Source: Hahella sp. HN01
GTDB taxonomy: Bacteria; Pseudomonadota; Gammaproteobacteria; Pseudomonadales; Oleiphilaceae
Reading direction: 5' to 3'
DNA: 64,000 nucleotides
NCBI RefSeq assembly: GCF_018986435.1
Contig: NZ_JAHMIN010000004.1
Span: 47,574-111,573 of the forward strand
In this document: positions 19,248 through 27,533 of the stretch, in pieces
Layout of the letters: each line of letters opens with the position of its first letter
Position numbering within the stretch: position 1 is the first letter of the stretch
The notes under the pieces: generated by a model
Databases searched by the model: none
Told to the model about the DNA's origin: nothing
Seen by the model: only the letters and a program-made list of their open reading frames with translations
Program-made: the position numbers and the translations under genes

Positions 19248-22200
19248 ATGAAGAACGTATATATGCACAGTATGTATAAAGCTATAGCGATAATACTTCT
19301 CTGGGGATGGAGCTTGCTCTCAGGCGCTCAGATGCTAACGCAAGAGCAAGTGCAGCAGTTTCTTTCGCTTCCTGAGGCGCAACAAAAGGCGCTGGCCCAA
19401 CAATATGGCCTGGATATAAACGCATTAAAAAAATCACAGGCCACCACAAGCAAGAAAAGACTTGAGCCGGCTCCGGAATCGCCAGTCAGGCCTTTGTCTT
19501 CTGAAGAACAAGAGCGACTTGCTGACAGTGGTGGACCTGACAGTCGTATTGATGAGTATGGATATGAATGGGAGCCGGACGAAGGGGCTTACTCTTATGA
19601 GCAAGACTGGCTGTTGCGCGATGATGAGCCGCCTGCCGATAGAGATCTGGGTCAAGATGGAGAGTATGAGAGAGATAGAAGCTGGTCTTCAAGGGAGGAA
19701 AACAGGGAGCGTTATAATAAGGATCGGCGTAACAAGCAGTTCAGGACTGACCGCCAAGACAAACGAGAACAGTTGGATCAGCGGGAGTGGCGAGAAAGAC
19801 GAGAGAGAGAAGAGAGACCTGATGCGCCTTCTACCGCCAATAAAATAAAACCATTTGGCTATGACCTATTTGCTGGTGCGCCAACCACGTTTGCACCAGT
19901 CACTGAAATACCTATACCCGCAGAGTATATCGTTGGACCTGGAGACACTATCCGGGTGCAGATGTTTGGCAAAGAAAATCAACTACACGAGCTGATAGTT
20001 ACCAGGGACGGTCAGATTCAGATACCTCAAATAGGACCAATTCCCGTGGCGGGCTTGTCTTTCAACGAGTTGAAAGATCAATTAACACGTTTGATTCAAC
20101 AAAAATTTATTGGCGTTGAGAGTGCTATTTCCCTGGGCGAGCTAAGAAGCATAAGGGTGTTTATCCTGGGCGAGGCAAGAACGCCGGGGGCTTATACAGT
20201 AAGTTCGTTATCTACCATGACTAATGCTCTGTTTGTCAGCGGAGGAGTGAGGCCTACTGGTTCGCTACGTAATATTCAGCTTAAGCGCCAAGGTAAGCTG
20301 ATTTCCGCTTTGGATTTGTATGACTTGCTGCTGAGCGGAGATACAAGCGCTGATCATCGCTTGCAGCCTGGCGATGTCATTTTTATCCCTCCCAAAGGTA
20401 AAGCTGTGGGCGTTGATGGCTATGTTCAACGCCCTGCTGTCTACGAGCTGAAGAATGAAAAGACGATATCTGAGGTTGTAGAGCTGGCGGGGGGGCTTCG
20501 GGCGGAAGCCTACCCGAAGTTCACCAAGGTGGAGCGGGTCGCCGATGGCTTTAAAAAGACGGTGCAGGACGTGAATCTCCTTACCAAGCAGGGGGAAAGG
20601 TTTGGCGTCAAAAATGGTGACTTAATTACTGTCGGCGCCGTGGATGAACTTGTGGAAGGCTACGTGAAAATCTTGGGCGAAGTCAGCCGCCCAGGGGTAT
20701 ACGACTGGAGTCCGGGGATGCGGGTCAGTGATGTCTTGCACTCCATCAAATCAGGCTTAAAACCTTTGTCGGACCTGGAGTATGCGCTGATAGTCAGAGA
20801 AAAGGGCGCCTATAAAGACATTGAAGTTATTCACGTCAAACTAGGGGAAGCCCTTTCAAAACCAAGTAGCGCTGCAAATGTGGTTATGATGGATAAGGAC
20901 CGGCTGCTGGTTTTTGATCGATATCGCAGCAGAAGCAAAATGCTGGCCGGACTGTTAAGAAAATTAAAGGCGCAGTCGAGCCCGGCCGAAAAAGAAAAAA
21001 CATTCTCCGTTCTTGGAACCGCTCGCCTGCAAGGTAAGTTTCCGTTACCTGAAAACTACTCTGTGAAGGACGCTATCATTGCTGCAGGGGGGATAGACCC
21101 AGCCGTAACGGACCTCAATTACGCGCTATTGATAAGAGAGGTCAACCCGCGTGGAGATATTGCAGTTAAGGCGCTGGACTTGGTAGAAATTTTTTCTGAC
21201 AAGCGAGATGCCGGCTATACGATTAAGCCCTTAGATAAGCTCATTCTCTTTAATAAAGATGCAATCAGGGAGCCGCTTCTTGAAGACGTTATTAGCAGGT
21301 TGCGAGAGCAAGCGCGCCCGGGCCACCCCCCTCAGTATGTGACCATTGGCGGCGCGGTGAAGTTTCCCGGCTCCTATCCTGTTACGGAAAAATTCTCAAT
21401 TGATCGGCTCATTCGTGCGGCGGGGGGATTGCTCGACTCTTCATATACGCTGCAGGCCGAAATATCGCGCATAAATGTCTCTTCTGCAAAAAGCGACTTG
21501 GAAGTATTTAATGCGCCTGTAAATACGCTGACTGATGGCGTGACGAGCGAGCTAAAAGCTATGGATAAGGTATTTATAAAAACTATACCTGAGTACGCGG
21601 AGCGATATACCGTCACTTTGGAGGGGGAGGTTCAGTTTCCGGGAGAATATGTAGTTAGAAAGGGTGAGACGCTATCGCAAGTTATCGAGAGGGCTGGGGG
21701 ATTCAGCTCGAACGCCTTTATTAAGGGGGCGATCTATACAAGAGAGCGTCTGGCGGAGTTGGAGGCGGAGAGGTTGAAAGAGGCGGAGGCGCGCTTGAAA
21801 AGGGACTTGGCCTCACTGCAACTGCAATTGGCCAGGGAAGGCAACCCTGGGCAGGAAATATCTACATCTGATCTGGGCACATTGGAAAACTTGCTTAGCC
21901 AAGTCAAAGAGAGCAAGCCTCTGGGTCGTCTGGTAATAGACTTGAGTGCGTTGATGCAGGGGGATAAGAAACAAGATGTCATTTTGCAGGAGGGAGATAG
22001 ATTAATCGTTCCTCCAGTCACGCAATCTGTGACGGTTATAGGAGAAGTCCAGTTTTCCACCAGCCATATCTTTTATCAAAATCTTTCCGTTGAAGACTAT
22101 ATTAAACGGAGTGGCGGCGAAACGGCTCAAGCGGACGCGGGACGTACTTATGTTGTAAGGGCAAATGGCTCCGTTTGGCTACCAGGCGGTTCTCCTTGGT

Positions 22201-22349
22201 TTAGCAGTGGTACAGAGAAGATAGGGCCTGGAGACACTATCGTAGTGCCTCTGGAAACGGACAGGCTTAGTAAGCTACAGCTTTGGACGAATGTCAGTCA
22301 GATCTTCTATCAGATCGCTTTGGGAGCGGCGGCGGTTGCAAGTTTATAG
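19248..22349 (+). CDS. giant SLBB-domain polysaccharide export protein (Wza-like)
   Basis: A 1033-residue exported protein, far longer than E. coli Wza (about 380). After a signal peptide (about 1-28) comes a disordered, Arg/Glu/Asp-rich segment (about 65-205). The polysaccharide export domain follows (about 221-300, IVGPGDTIRVQMFG). At least seven SLBB-like repeats begin near residues 303, 385, 473, 585, 697, 788 and 927. A charged coiled coil is embedded after the sixth, and a hydrophobic C-terminal helix ends the protein. Very long export proteins of this kind occur in Vibrio O139-type capsule loci (OtnA/WbfF). It probably forms or spans the periplasmic and outer-membrane conduit. No lipobox is obvious. 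Confidence 0.88.
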   Translation: MKNVYMHSMYKAIAIILLWGWSLLSGAQMLTQEQVQQFLSLPEAQQKALAQQYGLDINALKKSQATTSKKRLEPAPESPVRPLSSEEQERLADSGGPDSRIDEYGYEWEPDEGAYSYEQDWLLRDDEPPADRDLGQDGEYERDRSWSSREENRERYNKDRRNKQFRTDRQDKREQLDQREWRERREREERPDAPSTANKIKPFGYDLFAGAPTTFAPVTEIPIPAEYIVGPGDTIRVQMFGKENQLHELIVTRDGQIQIPQIGPIPVAGLSFNELKDQLTRLIQQKFIGVESAISLGELRSIRVFILGEARTPGAYTVSSLSTMTNALFVSGGVRPTGSLRNIQLKRQGKLISALDLYDLLLSGDTSADHRLQPGDVIFIPPKGKAVGVDGYVQRPAVYELKNEKTISEVVELAGGLRAEAYPKFTKVERVADGFKKTVQDVNLLTKQGERFGVKNGDLITVGAVDELVEGYVKILGEVSRPGVYDWSPGMRVSDVLHSIKSGLKPLSDLEYALIVREKGAYKDIEVIHVKLGEALSKPSSAANVVMMDKDRLLVFDRYRSRSKMLAGLLRKLKAQSSPAEKEKTFSVLGTARLQGKFPLPENYSVKDAIIAAGGIDPAVTDLNYALLIREVNPRGDIAVKALDLVEIFSDKRDAGYTIKPLDKLILFNKDAIREPLLEDVISRLREQARPGHPPQYVTIGGAVKFPGSYPVTEKFSIDRLIRAAGGLLDSSYTLQAEISRINVSSAKSDLEVFNAPVNTLTDGVTSELKAMDKVFIKTIPEYAERYTVTLEGEVQFPGEYVVRKGETLSQVIERAGGFSSNAFIKGAIYTRERLAELEAERLKEAEARLKRDLASLQLQLAREGNPGQEISTSDLGTLENLLSQVKESKPLGRLVIDLSALMQGDKKQDVILQEGDRLIVPPVTQSVTVIGEVQFSTSHIFYQNLSVEDYIKRSGGETAQADAGRTYVVRANGSVWLPGGSPWFSSGTEKIGPGDTIVVPLETDRLSKLQLWTNVSQIFYQIALGAAAVASL

Positions 22350-22367
22350 CGTAAATAATTCCCTGGT

Positions 22368-22389
22368 GTAACTACATTAATGTAGTTAC
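22368..22389. promoter_or_regulatory. perfect 22-base palindrome upstream of wzz
   Basis: Arms GTAACTACAT and ATGTAGTTAC flank a central TA, giving perfect dyad symmetry over 22 bases. It lies between the Wza-like stop codon and a short leader reading frame. It could be an operator or, as RNA, a hairpin affecting expression of wzz relative to the export gene. A loose T-rich stretch follows. Confidence 0.6.
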
Positions 22390-22412
22390 TGTTACTTTGT
22401 TCAGGAGGGTTT

Positions 22413-22469
22413 ATGAAAAGATTTTCTATCCAGATAGGAAGAGAAATGACCTTCTCTATGGACTATTGA
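22413..22469 (+). CDS. possible 18-codon leader peptide before wzz
   Basis: An ATG preceded by a strong AGGAGG-type ribosome-binding site (22403-22408) opens an 18-codon frame encoding MKRFSIQIGREMTFSMDY. It ends in TGA three bases before the wzz ATG. The wzz start itself has no evident ribosome-binding site, so re-initiation after this leader would explain its translation. The leader is in the same frame as wzz. An alternative reading is therefore an ancestral longer N-terminus cut by a nonsense codon. Confidence 0.5.
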   Translation: MKRFSIQIGREMTFSMDY

Positions 22470-22472
22470 ACT

Positions 22473-23423
22473 ATGGAAAGAAAGACTTTTCCTGTTATTG
22501 AAACGTACAAGGATAACGAAGTCAGTCTTAAGGACATGCTTCGCACCTTGTGGAAGGGGAAGTGGCTAATAATATCCATAACCTTCATTTCAATTTTTTT
22601 TGCGATATTAATGGCGGTTAATAAACCGAATATATATAAGTCATCTGTATTGTTGACGCCGGCGCAGGAAGAGCAAAGAGGGGGGCTTGCAGGTCTTGCG
22701 GGGCAGTTTGGAGGGTTGGCCAGTATCGCGGGACTTAATATTGGCGGAGGGAAGTCTGAAGTAACCGAGGCGCTGGCTATCCTGAAGTCACAAGATTTTC
22801 TCACGCATTTTTTGAAAGAGGAAAATATTAAGTCCTCTCTGTTTATTAAAAACTGGGATAAAGAGAGTGGACAGTGGAAAAAGCCCGGCTCTCTACTAGG
22901 CGGGCTCTTAACTTGGTTAAAGGGAGATGATGAGGAGGAATTATCTTCTCTCGAACCTTCCTGGCAAAAAACCTATCAGGTCTTTGTAAGTAAGCATTTA
23001 AGTGTATCTGAAGATCCTAAATCCGGGCTGGTAACGGTTTCTGTCATGGCGTATGAGCCAGAAGAGGCGGCGCATTGGGTAACCCTCCTGATTAATAAAC
23101 TCAATAGCCATGTAAGGCTACAGAAAAAAGCTGAAGCCGAAAGAAGCATAGATTATCTAAATGAACAGATAAGACTCACTGTAAATGCTGAAATGCAAAG
23201 AGTTTTATATCAGTTAGTTGAAGCGCAGGCCAAAGTGGCTATGTTGGCTAGCGTCAGGGAGGATTATGTGTTCAGGGTGATCGATCCTGCGTTTGTGCCA
23301 GAGCAAAAATATAAACCAAATAGATTTCAAATGGTGATCGTTGGCGCTATCGCAGGGTGTGTTTTTGGGGTTTTATTAGTTTTATTTATTCAGATTTTAA
23401 CTGAAAGCAAAAAAAGTGAGTAA
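22473..23423 (+). CDS. wzz: Wzz-type polysaccharide chain-length determinant
   Basis: A 316-residue inner-membrane polysaccharide co-polymerase. It has the NEVSLKDMLRTLWKGKW entry motif and a first membrane helix (about 33-53). A periplasmic region follows with a Gly-rich GGLAGLAGQFGGLASIAG stretch and a coiled coil. The conserved Pro-containing VPEQKYKPNR precedes the second helix (about 289-311). It sets the modal chain length with Wzy. The cytoplasmic tyrosine-kinase domain of Wzc-type proteins is absent and no separate kinase is nearby. Translation may depend on the short leader frame just upstream. Confidence 0.92.
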   Translation: MERKTFPVIETYKDNEVSLKDMLRTLWKGKWLIISITFISIFFAILMAVNKPNIYKSSVLLTPAQEEQRGGLAGLAGQFGGLASIAGLNIGGGKSEVTEALAILKSQDFLTHFLKEENIKSSLFIKNWDKESGQWKKPGSLLGGLLTWLKGDDEEELSSLEPSWQKTYQVFVSKHLSVSEDPKSGLVTVSVMAYEPEEAAHWVTLLINKLNSHVRLQKKAEAERSIDYLNEQIRLTVNAEMQRVLYQLVEAQAKVAMLASVREDYVFRVIDPAFVPEQKYKPNRFQMVIVGAIAGCVFGVLLVLFIQILTESKKSE

Positions 23424-23487
23424 GCCTGTTATTGTTGTCCTTGCATTATCACTATTTATATAAATGATATGAGGATCTATCAAGCTA

Positions 23488-25362
23488 ATGTGTGGAATAG
23501 GCGGTTTCTACTATAAACCTTCACACTGCGCGAACCAGAATGGCGCGGCGTTGCTTAAAGGGATTCTGGAAAAGCAGCGGCATCGCGGCCCTGATGCTTC
23601 CGCTTATTGGCTTAATAAGTCGAAAGCAATAGGGCTTTGTCACTCCAGGCTGGCTATAGTTGATTTATCTCCCCAAGGCAATCAGCCCATGCATAGCCCC
23701 TGTGGTGACTTGACCGTAGTTTTTAATGGAGAGATATATAACTATAAAGAACTGCGAACCCGGTATGAGGCGCTTGGATATACATTTAATTCCAATTCTG
23801 ATACTGAGGTTTTACTGGTCGCCTACCGGGTGAAGGGAGAATTGTTTCTTGATGAGCTAAGAGGGATGTTTTCCCTCGCACTATTTGACCATCAGAGAAA
23901 TATCCTGATTTGCGCACGGGATCCTGTAGGCAAAAAGCCTTTCATATACGCTGAAACTAGTAGCGGATTTTATTTTTCTTCTGAGATCCCCGCATTGGGA
24001 GTGTTTACGGATATCAACAGAAGTATTGATCACTCCGCCTTGGCGGCGATGCTTTTACATAATCTTCGTCATATTCCTGAGCCACATACCGCTTTTCAAG
24101 GGATTAAAAGGCTTAGGCCAGGCCATGCAATGATTGTTCGCGAAGGAAGGCTGGAGTCGATGTGGCGGCATTGGAGTCCCACTCCCGGCATGGTGAGAGA
24201 CGCCGCGGAACTGCGTGATGTAATTGAGAACGCTGTGGCTATACGGTCCCAAGCTGATGTTCCTGTTGGCGCCTTATTGTCGGGCGGGGTAGATAGCTCC
24301 GCTATTGTCGCTTTGATGAAAAAGCACACCAACCAAACTATTCGAACCTATGCCTTCGGAGCTGGCCCTGAGGATGAAGATTTGTGCAGGGCGAGAAAGG
24401 TAGCGAGACTTTTCGGAGTGAGTCATAAGGAATTTTATTATGACGCTGATAGGCAATTTCAGGTTTTTAAAAGCTTGTTGGCGACCTGGGGGGAGCCAAT
24501 CATGCTGTTGCCGCTTATTCATACTTATGAAATGTCTGAAGCGATTCATGAGGATGGAGTTAAGGTCGTCATGAGCGGAAATGGCGCTGATGAGCTGTTC
24601 TTCGGTTATACCGGTCATTTCCATACTGCAAAAATATCAAAGCTTTTAAGCGGCATAGCTTTATTTCTGGCATGTGCTCGAATTGCACCTGACAGTTGGA
24701 GAAAGGGGCCGCTAAAGTTTTTACTAGAAAGGCCTGGATTAAGGAAAGCGGCATATTATAAGTATAAGGCGGCTGAACAATGGCCTTTGATTATTCCTCC
24801 TGACATAGCCAGGACCATGCTGAACTATGTTTCCGAGGAAATGAGTTATTGGGGGCCGCTTCTTCCAAATAAAGATTTCATCGATGAGTCCAACTATTTG
24901 GCTTTACTAATTGAGAATGCCCATTCAATAACAATTTCGTCTGATCTGCCCGCAATGATGGCTTCAGTGGAATTTCGAGCGCCTTTTCTTGATAAAGAAG
25001 TTATCGCAGCTGCGATGGGAATACATTTTAAAGATAAGGTGCGCAAAGGGGGAAGTGGAGAGGGTCTGAAATATATTCTCAGGGAGGCGGTGGGAGACTT
25101 GATCCCAAAAGAAATACTGCATGCGCCAAAGCGAGGCTTTGGTATGGGGATTCAGGAAGAAGATGTTTTAAAGGGGCCATGGCGAGATGTAGGAAATCGT
25201 CTTTTTACCGGAGCGGATGACTGCGAGGGCCTATTTGACGCAAAAAACCTGAATGGTGTCTGGAATCGGTACCTGGGAGGAGACAGCCGCGTCGATACAA
25301 GCACTGTCGCGAGGCTCTTCGCCATACAACTCTGGAGGAATCATGAGAGCGCTGACTTCTGA
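23488..25362 (+). CDS. AsnB-type glutamine amidotransferase, first copy
   Basis: A 624-residue asparagine synthase-like enzyme. The N-terminal glutaminase domain starts with the nucleophile Cys2 (MCGIGGF) and has RHRGPD and FNGEIYN. The synthetase domain carries the PP-loop LSGGVDSS near residue 265. A motif usually read as SGDGGDELFGGY is changed here to SGNGADELFFGY, so the acceptor is unlikely to be aspartate. Homologues in O-antigen loci (for example WbpS) amidate sugar uronic acids, the role proposed here. It overlaps the next methyltransferase start by 20 bases. Confidence 0.85.
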   Translation: MCGIGGFYYKPSHCANQNGAALLKGILEKQRHRGPDASAYWLNKSKAIGLCHSRLAIVDLSPQGNQPMHSPCGDLTVVFNGEIYNYKELRTRYEALGYTFNSNSDTEVLLVAYRVKGELFLDELRGMFSLALFDHQRNILICARDPVGKKPFIYAETSSGFYFSSEIPALGVFTDINRSIDHSALAAMLLHNLRHIPEPHTAFQGIKRLRPGHAMIVREGRLESMWRHWSPTPGMVRDAAELRDVIENAVAIRSQADVPVGALLSGGVDSSAIVALMKKHTNQTIRTYAFGAGPEDEDLCRARKVARLFGVSHKEFYYDADRQFQVFKSLLATWGEPIMLLPLIHTYEMSEAIHEDGVKVVMSGNGADELFFGYTGHFHTAKISKLLSGIALFLACARIAPDSWRKGPLKFLLERPGLRKAAYYKYKAAEQWPLIIPPDIARTMLNYVSEEMSYWGPLLPNKDFIDESNYLALLIENAHSITISSDLPAMMASVEFRAPFLDKEVIAAAMGIHFKDKVRKGGSGEGLKYILREAVGDLIPKEILHAPKRGFGMGIQEEDVLKGPWRDVGNRLFTGADDCEGLFDAKNLNGVWNRYLGGDSRVDTSTVARLFAIQLWRNHESADF

Positions 25363-26206
25363 AGCGGAAGCCCTTTGGTTGGACTTCTTGAACAACTCTG
25401 ACAATAGAGGGCACGCGGAACGGATTATTTTGGGCGACAGCCTTCAACGTCATTACGAAGCTTGTTCTCAGTCATCTCGCGAGGTAGTTCGGTGGGTCTC
25501 CCAGTACGTAGACAGAAATAATGTAAAAAGCATTCTTGAGGTTGGCTCTTCTATTGGAATGAACTGCGTGGCCCTCGCTGAAGAGTACCCGGGAGCTAAA
25601 GTGACTGGTATTGAGCCTGAACACGAAGCGGTTAATGTGGCGGAAGCTTTATCTAAGGAGGTTGCTACTTGCCGATTTGTTCGGGGCTTCGGTGAGAGCC
25701 TACCTTTTGAGGATGGTGAGTTTGATCTGATTTTATGTAGTACGGTGATTGAGCATGTCAGGGACGTAGAGAAAGTCATCAGTGAAATGACGCGGGTGCT
25801 ATCAAAAAATGGAGTGATATACATTGAAGCGCCAAACTACATATGGCCCTATGAGCCGCACTTACAAATATGGACGATACCAAAGCTGGGAAAAAAATGG
25901 ATGTCTTTGTGTGCTCTGGTTCAGGGTAAGAGAAAACAGGCGCCCTTTTTAGATCACTTGCAGCTTGTAACGCCTCATCAAATTAAGAAATTACTGCTTA
26001 ATAATGAACTTGCCATCAGAAATGTATTTTATGAAAAAGTAGAACGCTTATTGCTCGGTAACTCTGTGGCGATAAAGGCGTACCCTGGCATAGCAAAGGC
26101 CCTTCGTATGCTGAATAAATTAGGGGTGGGAAAGGCAGTAATCAGCGTGATATTCCTAATTGGGCTTTACCCCAGTCTTATGTTTGTCGCTAAAAAGGGA
26201 CAATGA
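25343..26206 (+). CDS. class I SAM-dependent methyltransferase, first copy
   Basis: A 287-residue methyltransferase. The start is set at ATG 25343, behind a GGAGG site and inside the end of the amidotransferase gene. A longer upstream reading would lack such a site. The SAM-binding ILEVGSSIGMNC and the acidic VTGIEPE of motif II are clear, as is LILCSTVIEHV of motif IV. A hydrophobic C-terminal stretch (VISVIFLIGLYPSLMF) could associate with membrane. The target is probably a sugar of the lipid-linked repeat unit. Confidence 0.8.
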   Translation: MRALTSEAEALWLDFLNNSDNRGHAERIILGDSLQRHYEACSQSSREVVRWVSQYVDRNNVKSILEVGSSIGMNCVALAEEYPGAKVTGIEPEHEAVNVAEALSKEVATCRFVRGFGESLPFEDGEFDLILCSTVIEHVRDVEKVISEMTRVLSKNGVIYIEAPNYIWPYEPHLQIWTIPKLGKKWMSLCALVQGKRKQAPFLDHLQLVTPHQIKKLLLNNELAIRNVFYEKVERLLLGNSVAIKAYPGIAKALRMLNKLGVGKAVISVIFLIGLYPSLMFVAKKGQ

Positions 26207-26207
26207 A

Positions 26208-27533
26208 TTGCTAGCCTTGGCGTCAATAAAAGTTATAAAGCCATACTTAAGCACTCTTTCAAGTGGTTATATCCTGATGTTCGTAACAATGCTGACTCAG
26301 CTTATTACGATACCTCTATATCTTGACCAGTACGAAAAGTGGGGGTTTGGAGTTATTTCCATGATGCTTGCCGCAATACCTCTCCTGGCATTAGGAATAA
26401 CTTGGGTTAGCGGCGGAGGGGCGCGTCTTATGGGAGAAGCGGTTGCTAAACAGGATATTGCTGGCGCCCGTCAGATCTACTCAACATCAAAGTACCTATT
26501 TACAGGTTATGGACTTATAGTTGCGGCGCTGCTTGCGATAATTGGAGTTTTCTTTCAGAGTTACTGGCTTAGCGGGGCTCCTGACTCCTATGCAATATCT
26601 AATTTTCACTCCTTAATTGCATGCTTTTGTATATACATTGTCATCCAGTATGAGTTTTCCGCTGAGCTGGCTGCGTTTGCTGCGACGAAAAAACAGCACG
26701 AAGGTAATGTATTGCAGGTTATAAGCCCTTTGATTATGGCTGTCTCAGTATATCTTATGATCTTGTCTGATATCGGTATGCAGGCGGTATTTATAGCCAT
26801 GGCGCTTGGCTTCCTGATAATGCGAATATGCACCCACTTTTACTGGAGGAAAATGTCCAGCCACGGACATTATGTGATTTTACAGCGCCCAGATAGGGCG
26901 CAAATAGAAATCGCCTCTAGAATGCTTAAGAGCTTTGCGGCAGGGTACTCAATATATGGAGTATTACTTCTATTTATATTCTCGGATGTAATCATTGTTG
27001 GGTATTTAATGGGGGCGGAAGCCGCCGCTACTCTCACTCTGATTTGGAAAATCCCTAATCTTCTGATGCAGACATTGTGGAGAATTCCCGGATATGCTGA
27101 GCCATATGTCATTCACATGGATGCCAAAGGTGAGAAGGAGAGTTTGCGAAATCTCTTCAAAAAAGGATTTTTCGCTTATGGAGTGATGTGCTTTGTGGCG
27201 GCGACGGTGTTTTACTTTGCAGGAGAAAGCATACTAAAGGTATGGGTGGGTAATATTTCCGAGCTTTCAGGCGATTTTAATTACTTAATGTGCGCCGGAG
27301 CTGTTTTCTTTCTTAGTCTTGCCCGATGGCCGGTTAGCTTCCTTTATGCAATGGTTAGATTGCGTATGCTGATAAAAGTTATGGCTGTTGAGTTGGTTTT
27401 TAAAATTGCACTAATAATTTCACTGTATGACTATTTTGGCTTTATTTCTCCAATTGTGGCGGTAAACGTTGAATATATACTAGGGCTGGCTCTAGCCTAT
27501 TACTTTATAATAAGAAAAGAGAGATTGATCTAA
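26208..27533 (+). CDS. wzx: Wzx-type repeat-unit flippase
   Basis: A 441-residue polytopic membrane protein with about twelve helices, of the MOP/PST flippase superfamily. It moves undecaprenyl-diphosphate-linked repeat units across the inner membrane. The start is taken as TTG 26208, seven bases after AAGGGA and one base past the previous stop. Features include an early SGYILMFVTMLTQLITIPLYL helix and GFGVISMMLA, common in this family. It overlaps the following carbamoyltransferase by one base (TAATG). Confidence 0.85.
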   Translation: MLALASIKVIKPYLSTLSSGYILMFVTMLTQLITIPLYLDQYEKWGFGVISMMLAAIPLLALGITWVSGGGARLMGEAVAKQDIAGARQIYSTSKYLFTGYGLIVAALLAIIGVFFQSYWLSGAPDSYAISNFHSLIACFCIYIVIQYEFSAELAAFAATKKQHEGNVLQVISPLIMAVSVYLMILSDIGMQAVFIAMALGFLIMRICTHFYWRKMSSHGHYVILQRPDRAQIEIASRMLKSFAAGYSIYGVLLLFIFSDVIIVGYLMGAEAAATLTLIWKIPNLLMQTLWRIPGYAEPYVIHMDAKGEKESLRNLFKKGFFAYGVMCFVAATVFYFAGESILKVWVGNISELSGDFNYLMCAGAVFFLSLARWPVSFLYAMVRLRMLIKVMAVELVFKIALIISLYDYFGFISPIVAVNVEYILGLALAYYFIIRKERLI

